Source: Wyeomyia smithii (taxonomy: Eukaryota; Arthropoda; Insecta; Diptera; Culicidae). From it: DNA of 64,000 bases. Shown here piece after piece: positions 11,541-24,566 of this stretch; positions within the stretch are counted from its first letter, which is position 1; every line of letters begins with the position of its first letter. The notes below the pieces were generated by a model, which worked only from the letters and a program-made list of their open reading frames with translations, ran no database searches and was not told the origin of the DNA. The translations under genes and the position numbers were made by a program. The DNA is taken from the NCBI RefSeq assembly GCF_029784165.1, contig NC_073694.1, positions 33,337,506 to 33,401,505 of the forward strand, read 5' to 3'.

Positions 11541-12650
11541 CTCAGACAACATTTTGGATTGTAAGATGGCAACTTCCGGTTTCTGGAAAACAGCCGAAAA
11601 TGGCCGATTTGCACCCAATATAATAATATCCGGATCTAGAATAATACACAGGAGCTAAAATCGACCACAGATAGCATTTTAAATTCTAAGATGGCGACTT
11701 CCGGTTTCTGAAAACAGTAGAAAATGACCAAATACCACCCAATATGAATTTTTCTTTAACTAGTATGCCGTTCAAAATCCAGAAATTGTCTCCAAATGCC
11801 ATTATGAAATCCGAAATGGCGACTTCCGGTGTCGGAAAAACAGCGGCAAATGACCAAATACCACCCAATATGGGTATTTCCGGAGCCGTAATGATGCACT
11901 GGAGCCACAAATCGACTTCAGACAACATTTTGAATTGTAAGATGGCAACTTCCGGTTTCTGGAAAACAGCCTGAAATGGACGATTCCTATTAAATATTAG
12001 TATTTCTGGAACCAGAAAGATGCGCAGAAGCTAAAAATTTATCACAGACACAATCTTGAATTTTAAGATGGTGACTTCCGGTGTCTAGCAAACAGCCGGA
12101 AATGACCAAATACCATTCAATATGAATGTTTTCGGAACCATAATTACACCCAGATGACAGAAATTGATTTCACAAGCAATTTTAAAGTCCAAAATGACGA
12201 CTTTCGGCTTCTGAAAAACAGTCCAAAGTGACCAAATATCACCCAATATGAGTTTTTCTTTATCCAGTATCCTAAATACCATTTTAAAATCCAAGATGGC
12301 GACTACCGGTTCGTGAAAAACAGTCTAAAATAAACAAATACTATCCAATATGAGTATCTCTGGAACCAGAATGATGCAAGGAGCTAACAATAGACCTCAG
12401 GCACCATTTTGAATTGCTAAATGGCAACTTATAGGCAACAGTCGGAAATGACCGAATAATACTCAATATGGATATTTCCGTAAACGTGATGATGCATAAA
12501 AACCAAACATTGACCCTGGACACTATTTTGAATTTGAAGACGACCACTTTTAGTTTCTAGAAAACAATTAATACCTCTCAATATAGATGTTTCCGGTGTT
12601 AGATTGATGCCAGAAAGTCTGCTGATAATGACAGAATACCACCCATCATG
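11540..12650 (+). repeat. 125-bp tandem array, about 9 units
   Basis: The ATGGCGACTTCCGGTTTCTG block starts at about 11566, 11691, 11816, 11942, 12068, 12194, 12296, 12421 and 12539. Spacing is 125, 125, 126, 126, 126, 102, 125 and 118 bp. Each unit also has an AAATGACCAAATACCACCCA segment and a GAACCAGAATGATGCA segment. The last units are most diverged. Degenerate inverted copies of the unit occur near 53740-54200. Confidence 0.75.
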
Positions 12651-12879
12651 AATATATTCAGAATTAAGGCGATGTACAGAAGCCAATAGTCGAGAATGTT
12701 GTCATTTCGATAAAACCAATCATTTCAAACAATTTGTTATTTGACTTTGATCGATTCGTCGTGCATTTGCAGACTTTAAGCAAACCACAAGGAGTCAATG
12801 AACTTGGAGCGTTCAAATAGTACGACACCACATTTAAATTATGTTGAGGCCACATATATCGATCAAAGCAGGTATAGTT

Positions 12880-13860
12880 TTAAATAGTCTTTGAATTTCT
12901 CTTCTTTCCATAACTTTTGAGCCACATATCAAATTTTTATGAAGTTTGTTATTTGTAAGTTTGAGAGATGACTCGTTTGTATGACACTAGTTATGTTCAA
13001 ATAAGTCATTTAATCTTTGAGATAATTTCGTTGTTTTATTAACAATTTAATACATAACGGTTGCTTAAGTTCGATTATAATCAAATGAAATGGGAAAGTG
13101 TAGGGCAGCCAAACTTAGAAACCACGTGTTCAATCATAATTCATCAGTTAACCCTTGAATAGCCCGCTCATCTGATAATAATAATCAAATCGGTTGTGTA
13201 GTTTCTGAGATAATGAAGTTTCGTGATTTTCAAAAGTCGGCACGTTACAAATGAAGTTACAGCTCGATTACAGTAAAATTCAATAGGGTCTTCTGAGGCA
13301 GCTGAACCATTCATTTGACACTAATTTTGTGGAAATCGGGTCGGCCATCTCTGAGAAAAGTGAGTGAGTCCAAGTAGTCTTCGGAATATGTTCCTTTGCA
13401 TAGCTGGATTTCACATTTTTAAACGTAACAGGCAAAGCAATATTCCGATTGCAAAACAAATCAATTGGGTCTTATGGGGCAATTAGACCTTCCATTTGAC
13501 ACTGGTTTTATGAAAATCTGTACAGCCATCTCTGAGAAACATGAGTGAGAATAAACAGTCTTCAGAACACGTTTCTTTTCATAAATTTTGAACCACAAGT
13601 TCAATCTTTGTGAAATTCAAAATTTAAGGATTTTCTAGGTAGCCCGTTCTTTTGAGACCAATTTTGTTTAAATTGGTTGTGTAGTTTCTGAGATATTGAT
13701 GTTTCATGATTTTCACATTTTTAAACATAACCTCTAAACTAAAAATCCGATTACAATAAAATTCAATAGGGTCTTATGGGGCAACAAGACCTTTCATTTT
13801 CAATTGATTTCATGAAAATCGGTCCAGCCATCTCTGAGAAAAGTGAATGAGAATAAAAAT
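12880..13860 (+). repeat. Degenerate tandem-like repeats
   Basis: AATAGGGTCTTATGGGGCAA-type blocks recur near 13287, 13467 and 13769. CAGCCATCTCTGAGAAAAGT follows each at about 13345, 13525 and 13830. GTTTCTGAGATA blocks occur near 13200 and 13686. The pattern is irregular, with spacing of 180 and about 300 bp. Confidence 0.5.
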
Positions 13861-13862
13861 CT

Positions 13863-13884
13863 ACACATACACACACACACACAT

Positions 13885-13915
<31 letters not shown>

Positions 13916-13921
13916 CACATA
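13863..13921 (+). repeat. CA microsatellite
   Basis: An interrupted (CA)n run near the right end of the composite element. It is followed by the perfect 9-bp-stem palindrome CTCAGCTCGTCGAGCTGAG. Confidence 0.9.
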
Positions 13922-14199
13922 CAGAAAATGCTCAGCTCGTCGAGCTGAGTCGAGTGATATATGCCATTTGGCCCTTTGGAGCACTTTTATACTTTCGGTT
14001 TCGCAAGTGATTGCTATACCTTTATAAGAGAAAGGCAAAAATTATGACTCGAAGAAATTGAAAATTCAAACTAAATTTCAATTTAAATTAAAACCAGAAT
14101 TATTCCACATAATGGTGCAGAAACCTTTGTTATACATACTAGTCAGTAAACCATAAATCTATACCAATGTAAAAATTTTAATCTAACAATAATGATATT

Positions 14200-14698
14200 T
14201 AGGGTAGGGGACATATTCTAAGCAGCTTTAGGAACCGCCTGTGTATTCAGACGAAATACTCGAAACGTTTTGGGTGAAACTCAAACAGTAGTATATCAAT
14301 CTTTTCGCTATCGTTTTCTCTGTCAGAACTTGTTTTCAGATTGTTAAACTAAGTTAGCAAACTTTAACAATCTTCAATCAAAGTTACCAATCGAGGGACA
14401 CTATTCCAATCACCCCGAACCTATTTCAAGCAGTTTCCATATGTTTTGCAGGCGTTTTTTTTCAGCACCCGAAGTGGCTCCTGAATGGCTGCAATATAGG
14501 TCGATTTGTTTCAATTGCAATTGTTCACAGATTTCTTTGTGATTAACGGTATTTCTCATATTCGTAAGACAGCTAGACAATCAAAGTTTTCGTTTCCATC
14601 ATTGAAATTGTCGATATTGGTCAAAATGCAGGAGTTTGAGGCCTGTTCACTTCGACTGATTAAAATAGGCGCTGCTGCTTAAGCCGTTCCCTACCCTA
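14200..14698. mobile_element. TA-flanked MITE with GGGTAGGG ends
   Basis: The left end TAGGGTAGGGGACATATTCT and the right end, read inverted, TAGGGTAGGGAACGGCTTAA, form TIRs of about 25 bp with imperfect matches further in (AAGCAGC). The outer TA is compatible with a TA target duplication. The 0.5-kb body has no ORF. The outermost bases resemble the element at 54712-54957. Confidence 0.55.
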
Positions 14699-17280
14699 CC
14701 ATATTCCCCACACTCACGCTCATTATAGCAGTGACAAACACCGCAAACAGCCAACGCCACTAGCGGCCAGCAGCGTCAACAACAAATAAACAAAACGTAG
14801 AACTACGTGAACAATAAAACACAAATTTATGTACAAACACTAGTAATTATGACGAAAATTGCATTTTCTTGAACCACGAATTATGAGCTTTTGATTGGTG
14901 TATAAATCATCGTCCGATTCATTTGAGGCAAAATCATGTGTCAAGATGGCTCGAAGTTTTTTGAAAATTTCTCGGAAACCGCTTAACCACAAATTACCAC
15001 AAATTGGATTTCGAACTCACAAATTAACCACTAAATATTGGTGATAAAAGAATTTAAAAAAAATATTTTGTCAAGCCATCTTGATATATGCGTATATGCT
15101 GTACGGATTCAGAGCCCGACTTATGGGACGATTCTAAATCCATACACATAGGGTTATTTATCAATTCTAGTCAGTCTATGTCGGTTGTTATGTTTTGAAC
15201 TGCCATCATCCTTTAATAAACTGATCAGACGTACTGTTTTTGGACAATTTTTAACCGTCCGGTTTCTGTTTTTGCCGTTTCGAATCATTTTTTGTATACT
15301 GTTTGAATCTCCGAATCCCTAATGAAAACAGGCGAATAACAATTGCAAACTGATAGGGTTTCAATAATTGACAAAATGAAAGATTAGTTTCTAAACTGCC
15401 AGGAACGTGTTAAAGTTACTAAGTACCTTTTGGCTTTTCTGGTAGAACCGCGCCCAAGCATGGAAATTTTCACTCCCTAGCAAAATTCCATGCAAATGTG
15501 TTTTTTGATTCATCGTGTGTCGTCCGATTATTTTCACTCGCTCACTCACTGAATGATTCAAACACGATAATATTTTTTTGTATACAAGTTCACTTGCATT
15601 CAACAGTATCGCAAGAATCTTTGAGGGATTATCACCAGTGATACAAAATTATGAATCCAAATAAACGTTAGATTGCGTTCACATGTTTGCTCACCGGAGC
15701 AAGTAGGTATCTTCTATGCTTACGGAAATTGTAGCAATAGCATGTGGTATTTGAAATCACCAAGAAACATCGAGGAATATCACGGTGAAAGCACGGCGTG
15801 GAGAGGCCGAATCCCGTCTACAAGCAACCAACATTTGAAAGAATCGTTGCGATCTCTCGAGTGTAATCGTTTAGGATTCTTTCGTGAAATACTCGCTATA
15901 TGTTCTCGCTCCACATAAAGCAGGCAATACTGAAACAAAATCATCAAAAAAAGCCATCAAATATTTTTTTGCTTTAAGTTGTTTCTTGCATGCGTGCAAA
16001 TGTATAATGTTTACTAACAATGGTTTGCTGGGATTGGAAGCTTATGAATAGCACATTCAGAAATGATACCCCAACATGCGATACGATTTTTTCCACCCTT
16101 GACCGCGCCAACTGAAAAGGTCATTCTCTATCGTAAACAGTATGTGGACTAAATAGGCTGCAAATTGAGCCCATGAGAGCAATGATAATTGTTAGGCCAA
16201 ACTTCCATCTCCAAATTTCACGACCATATTTGCAGAAAACACACTCTACTGTGCGAAGTTTCATAATAAGCTAATTTTATTGTGCACTTTGAGACAGATT
16301 CATGGAAGCAATGCTTGCTTTGCAGAATTTGCATCAATTTGTAGGTGTTCTTCCATTCACGGCTGGAGGTATTTGTAGCTATCACATTGCTGTACTGATT
16401 TTGATTCAAAACTGTACGGATTTCGATTCAATCGCAGAAAAGTGAAGGGATTTCGAATCGAGAGACGGAGTTTATTTGAATCATTTAAACACAATTTAAA
16501 ATAGTTTTACGATTTTGTGATTGTAAATATCGAAAAAATAAAGAACAAAGCTTTGCCAGAAGCTATCATCAAAACTATACTGTGAATATATGATTTTATA
16601 TTGATAAATCAATATTCTTGAGTGCTTAAGTGTACGGATTTCGGGTCCGCACGGTAACTGAGAATCTATTCCTAGAGAAAATTTCAAAAATCAAAGAATC
16701 TTTGTTCTCATCAAGTTCATTATAACTAAAATTTCGAATTACTCAAAATAACCCTTTTTAAATATACCTAAGAAACTGGCAACATTTCAGGTTAAAACAT
16801 ATTTATTTTCTTAATTTCTTGGCTTCAAATTAAATCCTTCAAAACAGCCACAATCGAAACAAAGATATTAGCAAATTAAAAATATAAATTATAAGCAGAT
16901 CTGAGTAAATTTTACTTTCTTTTTTTAAATGCTGTAACTCGAGTTTTGCTCATAATACCTCTGAGTAATAAATGTTCTTGATGCAAAAAAATTCTCAGGA
17001 ACACGATGAAATTATCGAATTTAGAATCAGAATAAATGTAATGTTCCATATGCGAAAAGAAGATACCTGGCAACACTGCTGCCAGAAATTTCTAAATATT
17101 TTTCTGAGTTTTTAACTAACTTTCTTCAAAAATCATGTAGGATAATTGCTTCTACATCCATGTCAACACTTTAATGATTTAGCCATCTCTTTATTTAGTC
17201 GATTATCGGAAAGTTTCACATAAAAAATATAGTACTAAAAAGTAATAAAGTTGGACAAGTAAGAGTGATGAAATGAAAAA
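14699..17280. other. No gene; scattered repeat signatures
   Basis: AT-rich DNA. ACGTAGAACTACGT, a family X edge signature, occurs at about 14798. A motif near 16634 (GGATTTCGGGTCCGCACGG) is shared inverted with 7015, and a diverged partner lies at about 16413, so 16410-16660 may be a small TIR element. An 81-residue plus-strand open frame (15673-15918) has no recognised domain. Confidence 0.35.
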
Positions 17281-17284
17281 GGTG

Positions 17285-17780
17285 TTGTGATGAATATAGG
17301 AACGATTACCCTGTGAGTTTATTTCTAGACGTTACGTATTTGTAACCAGAATTAAAAGAAAAAAGGGCAATTTTACCAAAAAAGGCGAGGGCCCCACAGA
17401 GCAAGGGGCGGTTCAATTGACAGCAATTTTGAGATTTTTGCATAGCGACCTTATACGAACAATTCCCCAAATCTTAAGTCAAATCTGAGAACGTATGTTT
17501 TGCACGTTTGAGATGTAATAAGCCATGTAACATTCTGTCGACCGTTCCAGGAAAAGCACTGAAATATCGAATGCATGCAATATAATTACAATTTTATTCA
17601 TTGAAGCAGAGCTAATATTCCAATCGTTTGTTGAAAGAACGGAGGAAATCTGTTGTAAACTAACCTAGTGATAAGCATTTGCAATTGAACACGAATTTGT
17701 CCCCTGTTCCGATTTTAGATATTAATTTAACATCCCTGGAGTAGAACTTTCTGAGAGTCGCAGTTTTACGTGAAAAAGTA
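17285..17780. repeat. Fragments of two MITE families
   Basis: GATGAATATAGGAACGATTACCCT (about 17291-17314, given here only as an end signature) matches the right end of the 54.7-kb MITE. From about 17534, TTCTGTCGACCG and the following blocks (GGAGGAAATCTGTTGTAAAC, ACATCCCTGGAGTAGAACTT, GCAGTTTTACGTG) match the last 250 bp of family X. Both look truncated. Confidence 0.45.
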
Positions 17781-18470
17781 TATTTAATTGCTTAGTTTAA
17801 TAAGGCCTACACACCCACAAGATTTCACTGAATTCATGAATGGTGTTGCCACCTTCTGACCCTTCTGATGAGCTTTTATTAAGATATTTTTTTTTTTTTG
17901 ATTAATGATTTTTATCAGCTTGAGTGGTAGTCACCGATTTTGTAATTTAGGCTCATATAAATCTCAAAAGGATGAAGCAAAAAGCGTTTTAAATCTGTGT
18001 TCTGAGTTAGACCTGTGAAATGGTAGGACGGTAGGATAATCGGGTAAAAATTTGATTATTTCCAATTTATTTTGATTTTATTCTGGATAGCATAACTCAG
18101 CAATTCAAATGAGTACTCTGGAAGTAATCACAAAATTCTACATCGTTGATTTTATAAATTCATAAATTCAGCAAAAGAATTCATTGCTGGATAAATAGAA
18201 TTTTCATTTGGGATTTTATATAAATTCGCTGATTCATCAATAGTTAACAAGAGCCGCAATAACTCGAGTTTTCCGATTAACTTGATTCCAGTTAATCTAC
18301 TATTCGAATCAAAACTCAACAAGAACCATGAAGTCACGAGTAAACCATGCAGACAACCACGACTGGTGAATTCGAAAAAAAAAACATTCTTCTTTTCGAA
18401 ATCCCAACATTCACAATTGAACAATTTCAATACGGGGCAGATATAAAATTAACATTCCTCGAATAGCTGG
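17781..18470. other. No gene recognised
   Basis: AT-rich DNA with a T-run near 17885. No ORF with motifs, RNA gene or repeat boundary is supported. Confidence 0.45.
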
Positions 18471-18472
18471 GC

Positions 18473-20400
18473 TTGATTCTTGTCTCCCACAATGTTTACG
18501 CAACAACCAACTGTTGTTGGTTTACCTGGGTGCCGCGCCGGCAGGAAAATTTCATTCTTGAGAGTTCCCTTTTTCGCTCACTCACTCACTCACTCACTCA
18601 CAGGTGCAATATGTTTTTCCGTTCTCGGCACTCCGGAAAAGTCAGCTGCTCTTCGGTTGTTCTTGTTCCTGTTCGATGTGAGTGACTGCCCATGTGTACG
18701 GCGGCACCCTTGCACTGCCATCTGTTCGCCTTGCTGTCGGTGGTTTGGCGGCTTCTGCCACTCAATATAACACACAGCCAGGACTCGCTGGCCGTTCAGT
18801 CTGCGAGAAACCGTTGTCCCGATGCCATGTCTCCGTGTTCGGCTGCGATGTGTGATCTAGTACATAGGGTGTTAGTACATAGTTTTCACTGTTGTACATA
18901 GGCGAGTGTGTGGCGAACGGCAGCAGCAGCAGAACTACTAGAGTGTGTAGTAGCAGTTCGAGAAAGTAGTGGAAGCAACGACGTTCTAAATGAGTGTTGC
19001 AGTCGAGCCAAGTTCGGTTTGCGGGAAAAAGGTGCATTACTAGAGGATATGTATCGGTGCTAGCCTTTTCATCCTCTTGAAGCAACCGATTAGGGAGGTG
19101 ACGTTCGACTTATCAATATGCATGTGTGCATGGTTAAAGTTGAACAGTAGTACATCGTGTTTTGGCAAAGGTTGTCGATTGGATTTTGATGTTTTTTTCG
19201 TGAAACTGATAATTTTAAGGATCACAGAAATTCCTGGCCGCGGCTTCTAATCGGATTCGGAGTGCCTCTCCTGTTGACGCTGCTTTCAGGATGGGAACAA
19301 CGTTTACATAACCACACTGTGGAAAAGACGGAAAATGTGCAGAACAAAGCCGGATGGAAACTGCAACCAGTACCGCACACCGTTCCGCACCCGATGATGG
19401 TTTAAAGCTTTCTTGTACGCTCTGTGCTGTGCTTTTGCGTGCGATCGGGGAGCAGTAAAATGAGTGGTAAATACGATAATAGCCTGCACGTTCTGAAGGG
19501 AATCGATTATGGGCAGCAACATTGGAGCAGTTTTTCAACGTTTTCTTTTCCGCTGCTTTCACTCAACCCATTTCACGTCGTTGTTAGTGGTTTTTCACAT
19601 TCAATGTTAGTAGAGTAGTTCGGTGTTACGACGTACAGTCTGATATAAGTGTGTGATGTGTTTCTGGTTTTCTTTTTTCCCGACAATGACTTACGTCTAG
19701 ACGCAGAAGAAGATGTCACCTGGTAGTGCTTCGCTGTTTGTGATTCTATTGATTTCCCTTAAAAGATGTCATTCTGTGTGTGATAATTGCTTGCCGCTCG
19801 ACTAAGTAATAAAATAAATAAGAAGAAAGATTCATGTAGTAACTAGTCACTAAGAGTGTTACATAAATAGATGTTGAGTGAAATGTCGTAAATTTATGCA
19901 GTTATTCAACTAATAATCGTTCCGGTGAGTGAGAAAAGCGGTCAGTGTTGTGGGTTTGTTTTCAGTTCTGCGAAGAAATAGAGGAGAAAATCATTGCCAA
20001 GTTGTACAAAGGAAGAAGCAATAATACCCTTCCTTGCGCTGGAAATGGAAATCAAGCGGAGAATGGCGAAGTAACTAAATCCCCTTGAAGCAAACGGGTT
20101 TGCCTCTAGTTAAATACTGTAGTGATCGATTTGTGTCGTTCTTTATTTTTAAGTTGAGCTGTATACAAAACTATAGGATTAGCAAGTTGTCGCGGTGTGG
20201 AACAAAACGTAAGTGTTGTTTGCTAGTGAGGATTTTTTTCACAATTAATAAAGAATTACTCCACTCGACATTCGATGATCATAATTGTGCCTCTGGTCTT
20301 AAGTTAGGTTCTATCGGAACCAACTCTCCTCTGAAGTGTCATGTTTAACGTTGTTTGTAAAAAATATCCATGGGGAAATGTGAAATAAATTACCAGCTAA
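18473..20400. other. Likely unique, GC-richer region; possible 5' non-coding or regulatory DNA
   Basis: This stretch lacks the repeats that fill most of the window. It is richer in GC and in CAG/GTAG-type words than its surroundings. It holds a (CTCA)n run (18576-18603), insect Inr-like TTCAGTC (about 18798), and good splice-donor-like CGGTGAGTGAG (19924) and ACGTAAGTG (20208). No coding exon is convincing. A non-coding first exon or promoter of a gene outside the window is possible but unproven. Confidence 0.25.
18576..18603 (+). repeat. (CTCA)n microsatellite
   Basis: About six perfect CTCA units in a row. Confidence 0.9.
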
Positions 20401-22030
20401 CTGACTGCTGTCATCGTGGCGTTTTTTCTCACATTAACAGTGTTGATAAAGTATACATTTCTCAAGAGGCTAGGAAAAATAGAACCGAAGCGAGGGAACT
20501 GTTTCAGAATGATTTTTTTTTTCGCTGACCGATGAATAAATTCAAGCAAAAAATAACAAATGATAGCACCAGGGTAGAGAAATGTACTGGTACGCTACAG
20601 TATTCACACGACAGCAGCAAGATTTTTGTGATTACCTCTGTGGAATGAAACACTACGCGACAGTAGCCGCTACCGAAGTTTCATACGATCTGCTTTATCT
20701 CTTGCTTTTTGTCACGAATTCAATATGAACAACAATTCTCTCGCTCACTTCTTTTTATATTGTTGTCATTGTATAGATCGTGTGTTATTGACTGTAGCTG
20801 TCTGTAGTATTTATTGCATTTATTACGAATTGAAGTGGAATCAATTTTTTAGCGTCAATTTTTATTTGGGCACGAGAACGTTAATTGAATTTGTAAGATT
20901 CATGCTTTTATTGTCCTGTTTTTGATTAAATATGCAAAATTTGGATGAGACTTTCGCTACAGCGAACTATTTCCGAATGAAAAGGTTTAGAAGTTGAGAT
21001 TAAAATTTTCCGGTGTACACGATTGATGATATTTTTCGGCAGTACATCCATAGTAATTATTAATTTTCCATCTTATTACTGTGCTAAACTGTCGCATGAT
21101 TGCCAATTATTGTCATTCGCACAATGCGACAGTCAAGATGTCGAAGCGGCTGGAGATCGGCACAAAAGAGAACCGTTAACCGTCCGTGTTGGCTTTAAGT
21201 CACACGATTCTCCCAAATAGAGAAGCGTACAGTTGAACGCTGCTGTCGCAGTCTGCAAGAGAGGCAACAGTATTTTTCGATACGGTGTCATGCAAAAATG
21301 TCAACTGTTCGACACACTGGATAGCACCGTTTCAAGCGAGTTTTGCCATTGACAACCCAAAAGGGAAACTTCTGAATCTATCGTTTGTCATGTGCAAGAT
21401 TAATTTTTATTTGTGGAGATGATAACTTTAAAATGTTAAATGTTCATGTAAATATTATTACAAGTAAAATTCCTTATTAAATGTGGGTTTGATATTCTGA
21501 CGACGTTCAACCATAATTTTTCCTTTATTCCAATAATACCTTACAAATTTATTTAGTGGTTATTCAATCCGAGTTTTTTGTCGTGGAAAAATGGTTCACT
21601 TTTTTCTCAATTCGAAAATAAGATACAAGGCGTCTCTTAATCAGAAATGGAGGCGCATAGTCAATCTCAATTTGGACGTCGTTTTTGCTTAAATCTTATT
21701 TTGAAAATGATCATAAAATGCGATAACCTTGTTTCTAATTTGTGCATATTTTTTTATGTTACATCGGTTATGTTAATATTTCGTTCTCCTCGTCAACTTC
21801 AGCAAGATTTTTCAAATGGCTCGTTTTTTCTGCAATAAAAAACTTTTTCAAATAAGAAAAATAATTGATGAAAACTACTAACAAAATATTTATGGAGAAA
21901 ATAAACCAAACAATTTATTAACACTACGAAAATTTGTGCAATTGCTACAAAACTGATAATACCGTATTGAAGTCTATTAAGCTAACCCGAGAAAAGAAAA
22001 TTTCGGTTGGGTTAAAAAATCACCGCAAAT
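20401..22030. other. No gene recognised
   Basis: AT-rich DNA. The longest open frames are below 90 codons and have no motifs. No repeat edges are evident. Confidence 0.45.
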
Positions 22031-22034
22031 AAAA

Positions 22035-22083
22035 GTAAAAAGGTTACAATAGTCTGTTTCCTTAGTGGATTGTAACCTTTTAC
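22035..22083. other. Strong short hairpin
   Basis: GTAAAAAGGTTACAAT (22035-22050) pairs with ATTGTAACCTTTTAC (22069-22083) around an 18-nt loop, with one bulged A. It may be the core of a small foldback repeat; nothing indicates an RNA gene. Confidence 0.5.
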
Positions 22084-22558
22084 CCTTTTTATGAAAAGTT
22101 AATAGGCCGCAATGTGATGTGAAGCCATGAGCGAAATATGAGAAAACATAGATTTAAAAAAAAAAACGTTGTCGAAGTTTCCCAAATAACTAAAACGTTG
22201 TAAAAAATGTAAACTGTAAAAAATGTTATGAAGATGTAAACATAAAAGCTATTAAAACTCTCAAAATTTCACAAAACTATCAAACGTGCGAAATAGTGGA
22301 AAACAGCCAAATATATGACAAGATTGTCAGATAGAAGTCAAAAGTAAAATATGATAAAAAATAGATAAAGCGACAAAAAAAATAAAATGCGAAGAGGTAA
22401 ATATCGCAAAAATGTCTACAACGTTACAATTGAAAAGAAGTGTTGAAAATGTTGGATTTGCAAGCAAAAATGAATGTCAATACTATCAAATACGTAAAAA
22501 GGTAAAAAGAAAACAAAAGAATATTATATTAACAATAATATTGTAAATAAAGAAAAAT

Positions 22559-24566
22559 CTGAATTAATCCACCTAGTAGTGCAGAAACCTTTGTTATACT
22601 AACTACCTATTACTTTATACTTATTAGACCAGTAAACCACAAATCGTATACCAACGTAAGTCCAATTCCAATAATAAATGAAACTAATTTAAAAGATAGT
22701 TTTCAGAAGGTGAACCAAATACGATCATTGAATTAAAGTTAGAAGCAACTCCATTTTCTTTCTTGAAATAATCGAACGTGAGGAAACAGTTATAGATAAC
22801 AATGATACTCATTTCATACTAGAACAGCAAATATGTATGTTAGTTTAATGCAGTTCAGGTTTGAGTGTCACTTTCGCTTTATTTTTAGAAATCCCAGGAC
22901 CTAGAATTATGAATCAGAATCTTATATTTTTTACGAATTAAAGCAAATTTCTACAAACCTGCTCTCGAAAATTTATAGTTCAGAATTTTACGGGAAAAAA
23001 ACTATTCATGAAAGTTGTCAATTTAATTTTATCTCGAATGCATTATCTAAAAATGAAGGTTTTTTACAAGATTTGTGAATTTTGGATTTTTAGAGTGTAG
23101 TCGAGAACATGACATTTCTTTTCGAAGGTCTAGTCTGTATGATAAAATTCGAAATAAAGACTTTATAAAACTTGCTGCGATAACGAGAAGCGGAATAACA
23201 TGGATACTCTGATTGCACTTAGTCTTAAATTAGAAAGCAATATTTATGTCTAACATGAGCATAGTGTTTCATATCATAGAGATAAGTAACTTTTCACCTG
23301 TGCACACTAGTAAACGAGTATAGCCATGTAAAGTTGCTTCAGTTTCATCCAAACTGTAAATCATCGCATCTCGATGTTCACAATTTCTTAAAACTTTTTC
23401 CTTGTTTTGCCAATTACGTTCACCATCAGCTGTAGATTCCTGGTGACGAGTGAAACGTTTATTCAGAACTGAATTTAAAACTTAGAATAGAATAAGTGTT
23501 CAACTGAAAAGTTTTCCAGTTGTTAAAAATGTAGCATTGCAAACGGGTGGCACTAACATATTCGTACGTAAATAGGTCTATACATCTTTGGTAAAGCTTT
23601 TCAAAATATCTGCATCGCTAATTGTGTTACATTTGAACACTGTGAGATCAGATTTTGTTACAATTTTTGGCTCCCGAAAGCTGTAGAAGATTCTTACTCT
23701 TCGCAAACATGGGTTCAACGTACAATTCAATATATATTTTAGAGAAAGTGAGGACGGAAGCTTTTTTTACACCTGTTAAGACGCACCACGAAGAGTGTAA
23801 AAATTATGCAATGTTGTCAATGATTGTTGATTTCTTTTAAGAGATAAATAGCGATACAAAAAAAAAGAAATAGATGGATAGAGAAGAAGAGAGAGCAGGG
23901 AGAGAGAGATGAATTATCCAAAAAGTAAAATATCCCATGTCTGAAATATACTTCGGTCAAATTTCTACAGTTCAAGGTACCAATAAAAATTCAAACCTAG
24001 TATGATTTTTAAAGAGCTCTCAGCGTTCATTCGAGCATGCGAACATCGAAATCGGAATATGCGTTCTGTAAAATGAGCGTTTATTTTGTTATTTTTTGTT
24101 TCGATTCTGATATACTATACATATTAACAACATATTTACACATATATACATACAAGCACACATACCCATACATACAGAAATTGTTCAGTTCATTCATTTT
24201 GCCTTAAAAGTTAAATATCTTATGTGAAAAATGCTCTTTGATCAATATATCGAAATCTAAGCCATTAATCAGAAATCTACTCGGTAGCATTCTGGGGGAG
24301 CATAGTAGCTTTCGTTTGCGTATAAGATCATCAAAACCGGATATTGCGTTCTGTAAGAAAGGTGCGTTAGTTTTTTTGCGGCACATACATACAGACAACA
24401 TACATACACACACATACACACATACACACACACATACACACGAACAGACATTGCTCAGTTCGTCGAGCTGAGTCGAATGGTATATAAGGTTCGGCCCTCC
24501 GGGCCTTGGATCTCTTTTGCGTTTTTCGACCGATTTTATAACCTTTGTTTAGTATAACAAAGGTAA
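22559..24566 (+). mobile_element. Composite non-autonomous repeat element with CA-microsatellite end, copy 2
   Basis: The left edge GAATTAATCCACCTAGTAG, followed by AACCTTTGTTATACTA (about 22586), is answered at the right edge by TAGTATAACAAAGGTAAAAC (about 24549), an inverted match. Before the right edge come CA-rich DNA (24381-24441) and CAGTTCGTCGAGCTGAGTCG, as in copy 1. The interior is AT-rich and non-coding, with CATACATACAGAAATTG-type and TGCGTTCTGTAAAA-type blocks repeated near 24060-24190 and 24340-24460. Confidence 0.5.
24381..24441 (+). repeat. CA/CATA microsatellite
   Basis: An interrupted run of ACATAC and CACACA units inside the right end of the composite element. Open frames here are artefacts of the repeat. 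Confidence 0.85.

Larger units (their letters stand above)
10753..14041 (+). mobile_element. Composite non-autonomous repeat element with CA-microsatellite end, copy 1
   Basis: The proposed left edge AATTAATCCACCTAGCGG (10753) recurs in near form at 14096 and 22560. The right edge TATACCTTTATAAGAGAAAG (14017) follows a CA microsatellite and the palindrome CTCAGCTCGTCGAGCTGAG; a similar arrangement closes the element ending near 24566. Between the edges lie three different tandem arrays and no protein. Edge assignment is inference from this sharing. The element type is unassigned. Confidence 0.45.

Noticed and set aside
11540..12650. CRISPR-like regular array
   Set aside because: The whole 125-bp unit repeats; there are no short repeats with unique spacers, and the genome is eukaryotic.
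13763..14038. Open frames with Cys-Val or Thr-His runs at 13.8 and 24.2-24.5 kb
   Set aside because: They are translations of CA/GT microsatellites.
13930..14041. Helitron 3' end suggested by the CTCAGCTCGTCGAGCTGAG hairpin
   Set aside because: No CTRR terminus follows at the expected short distance, and the second copy has inverted ends, which Helitrons lack.
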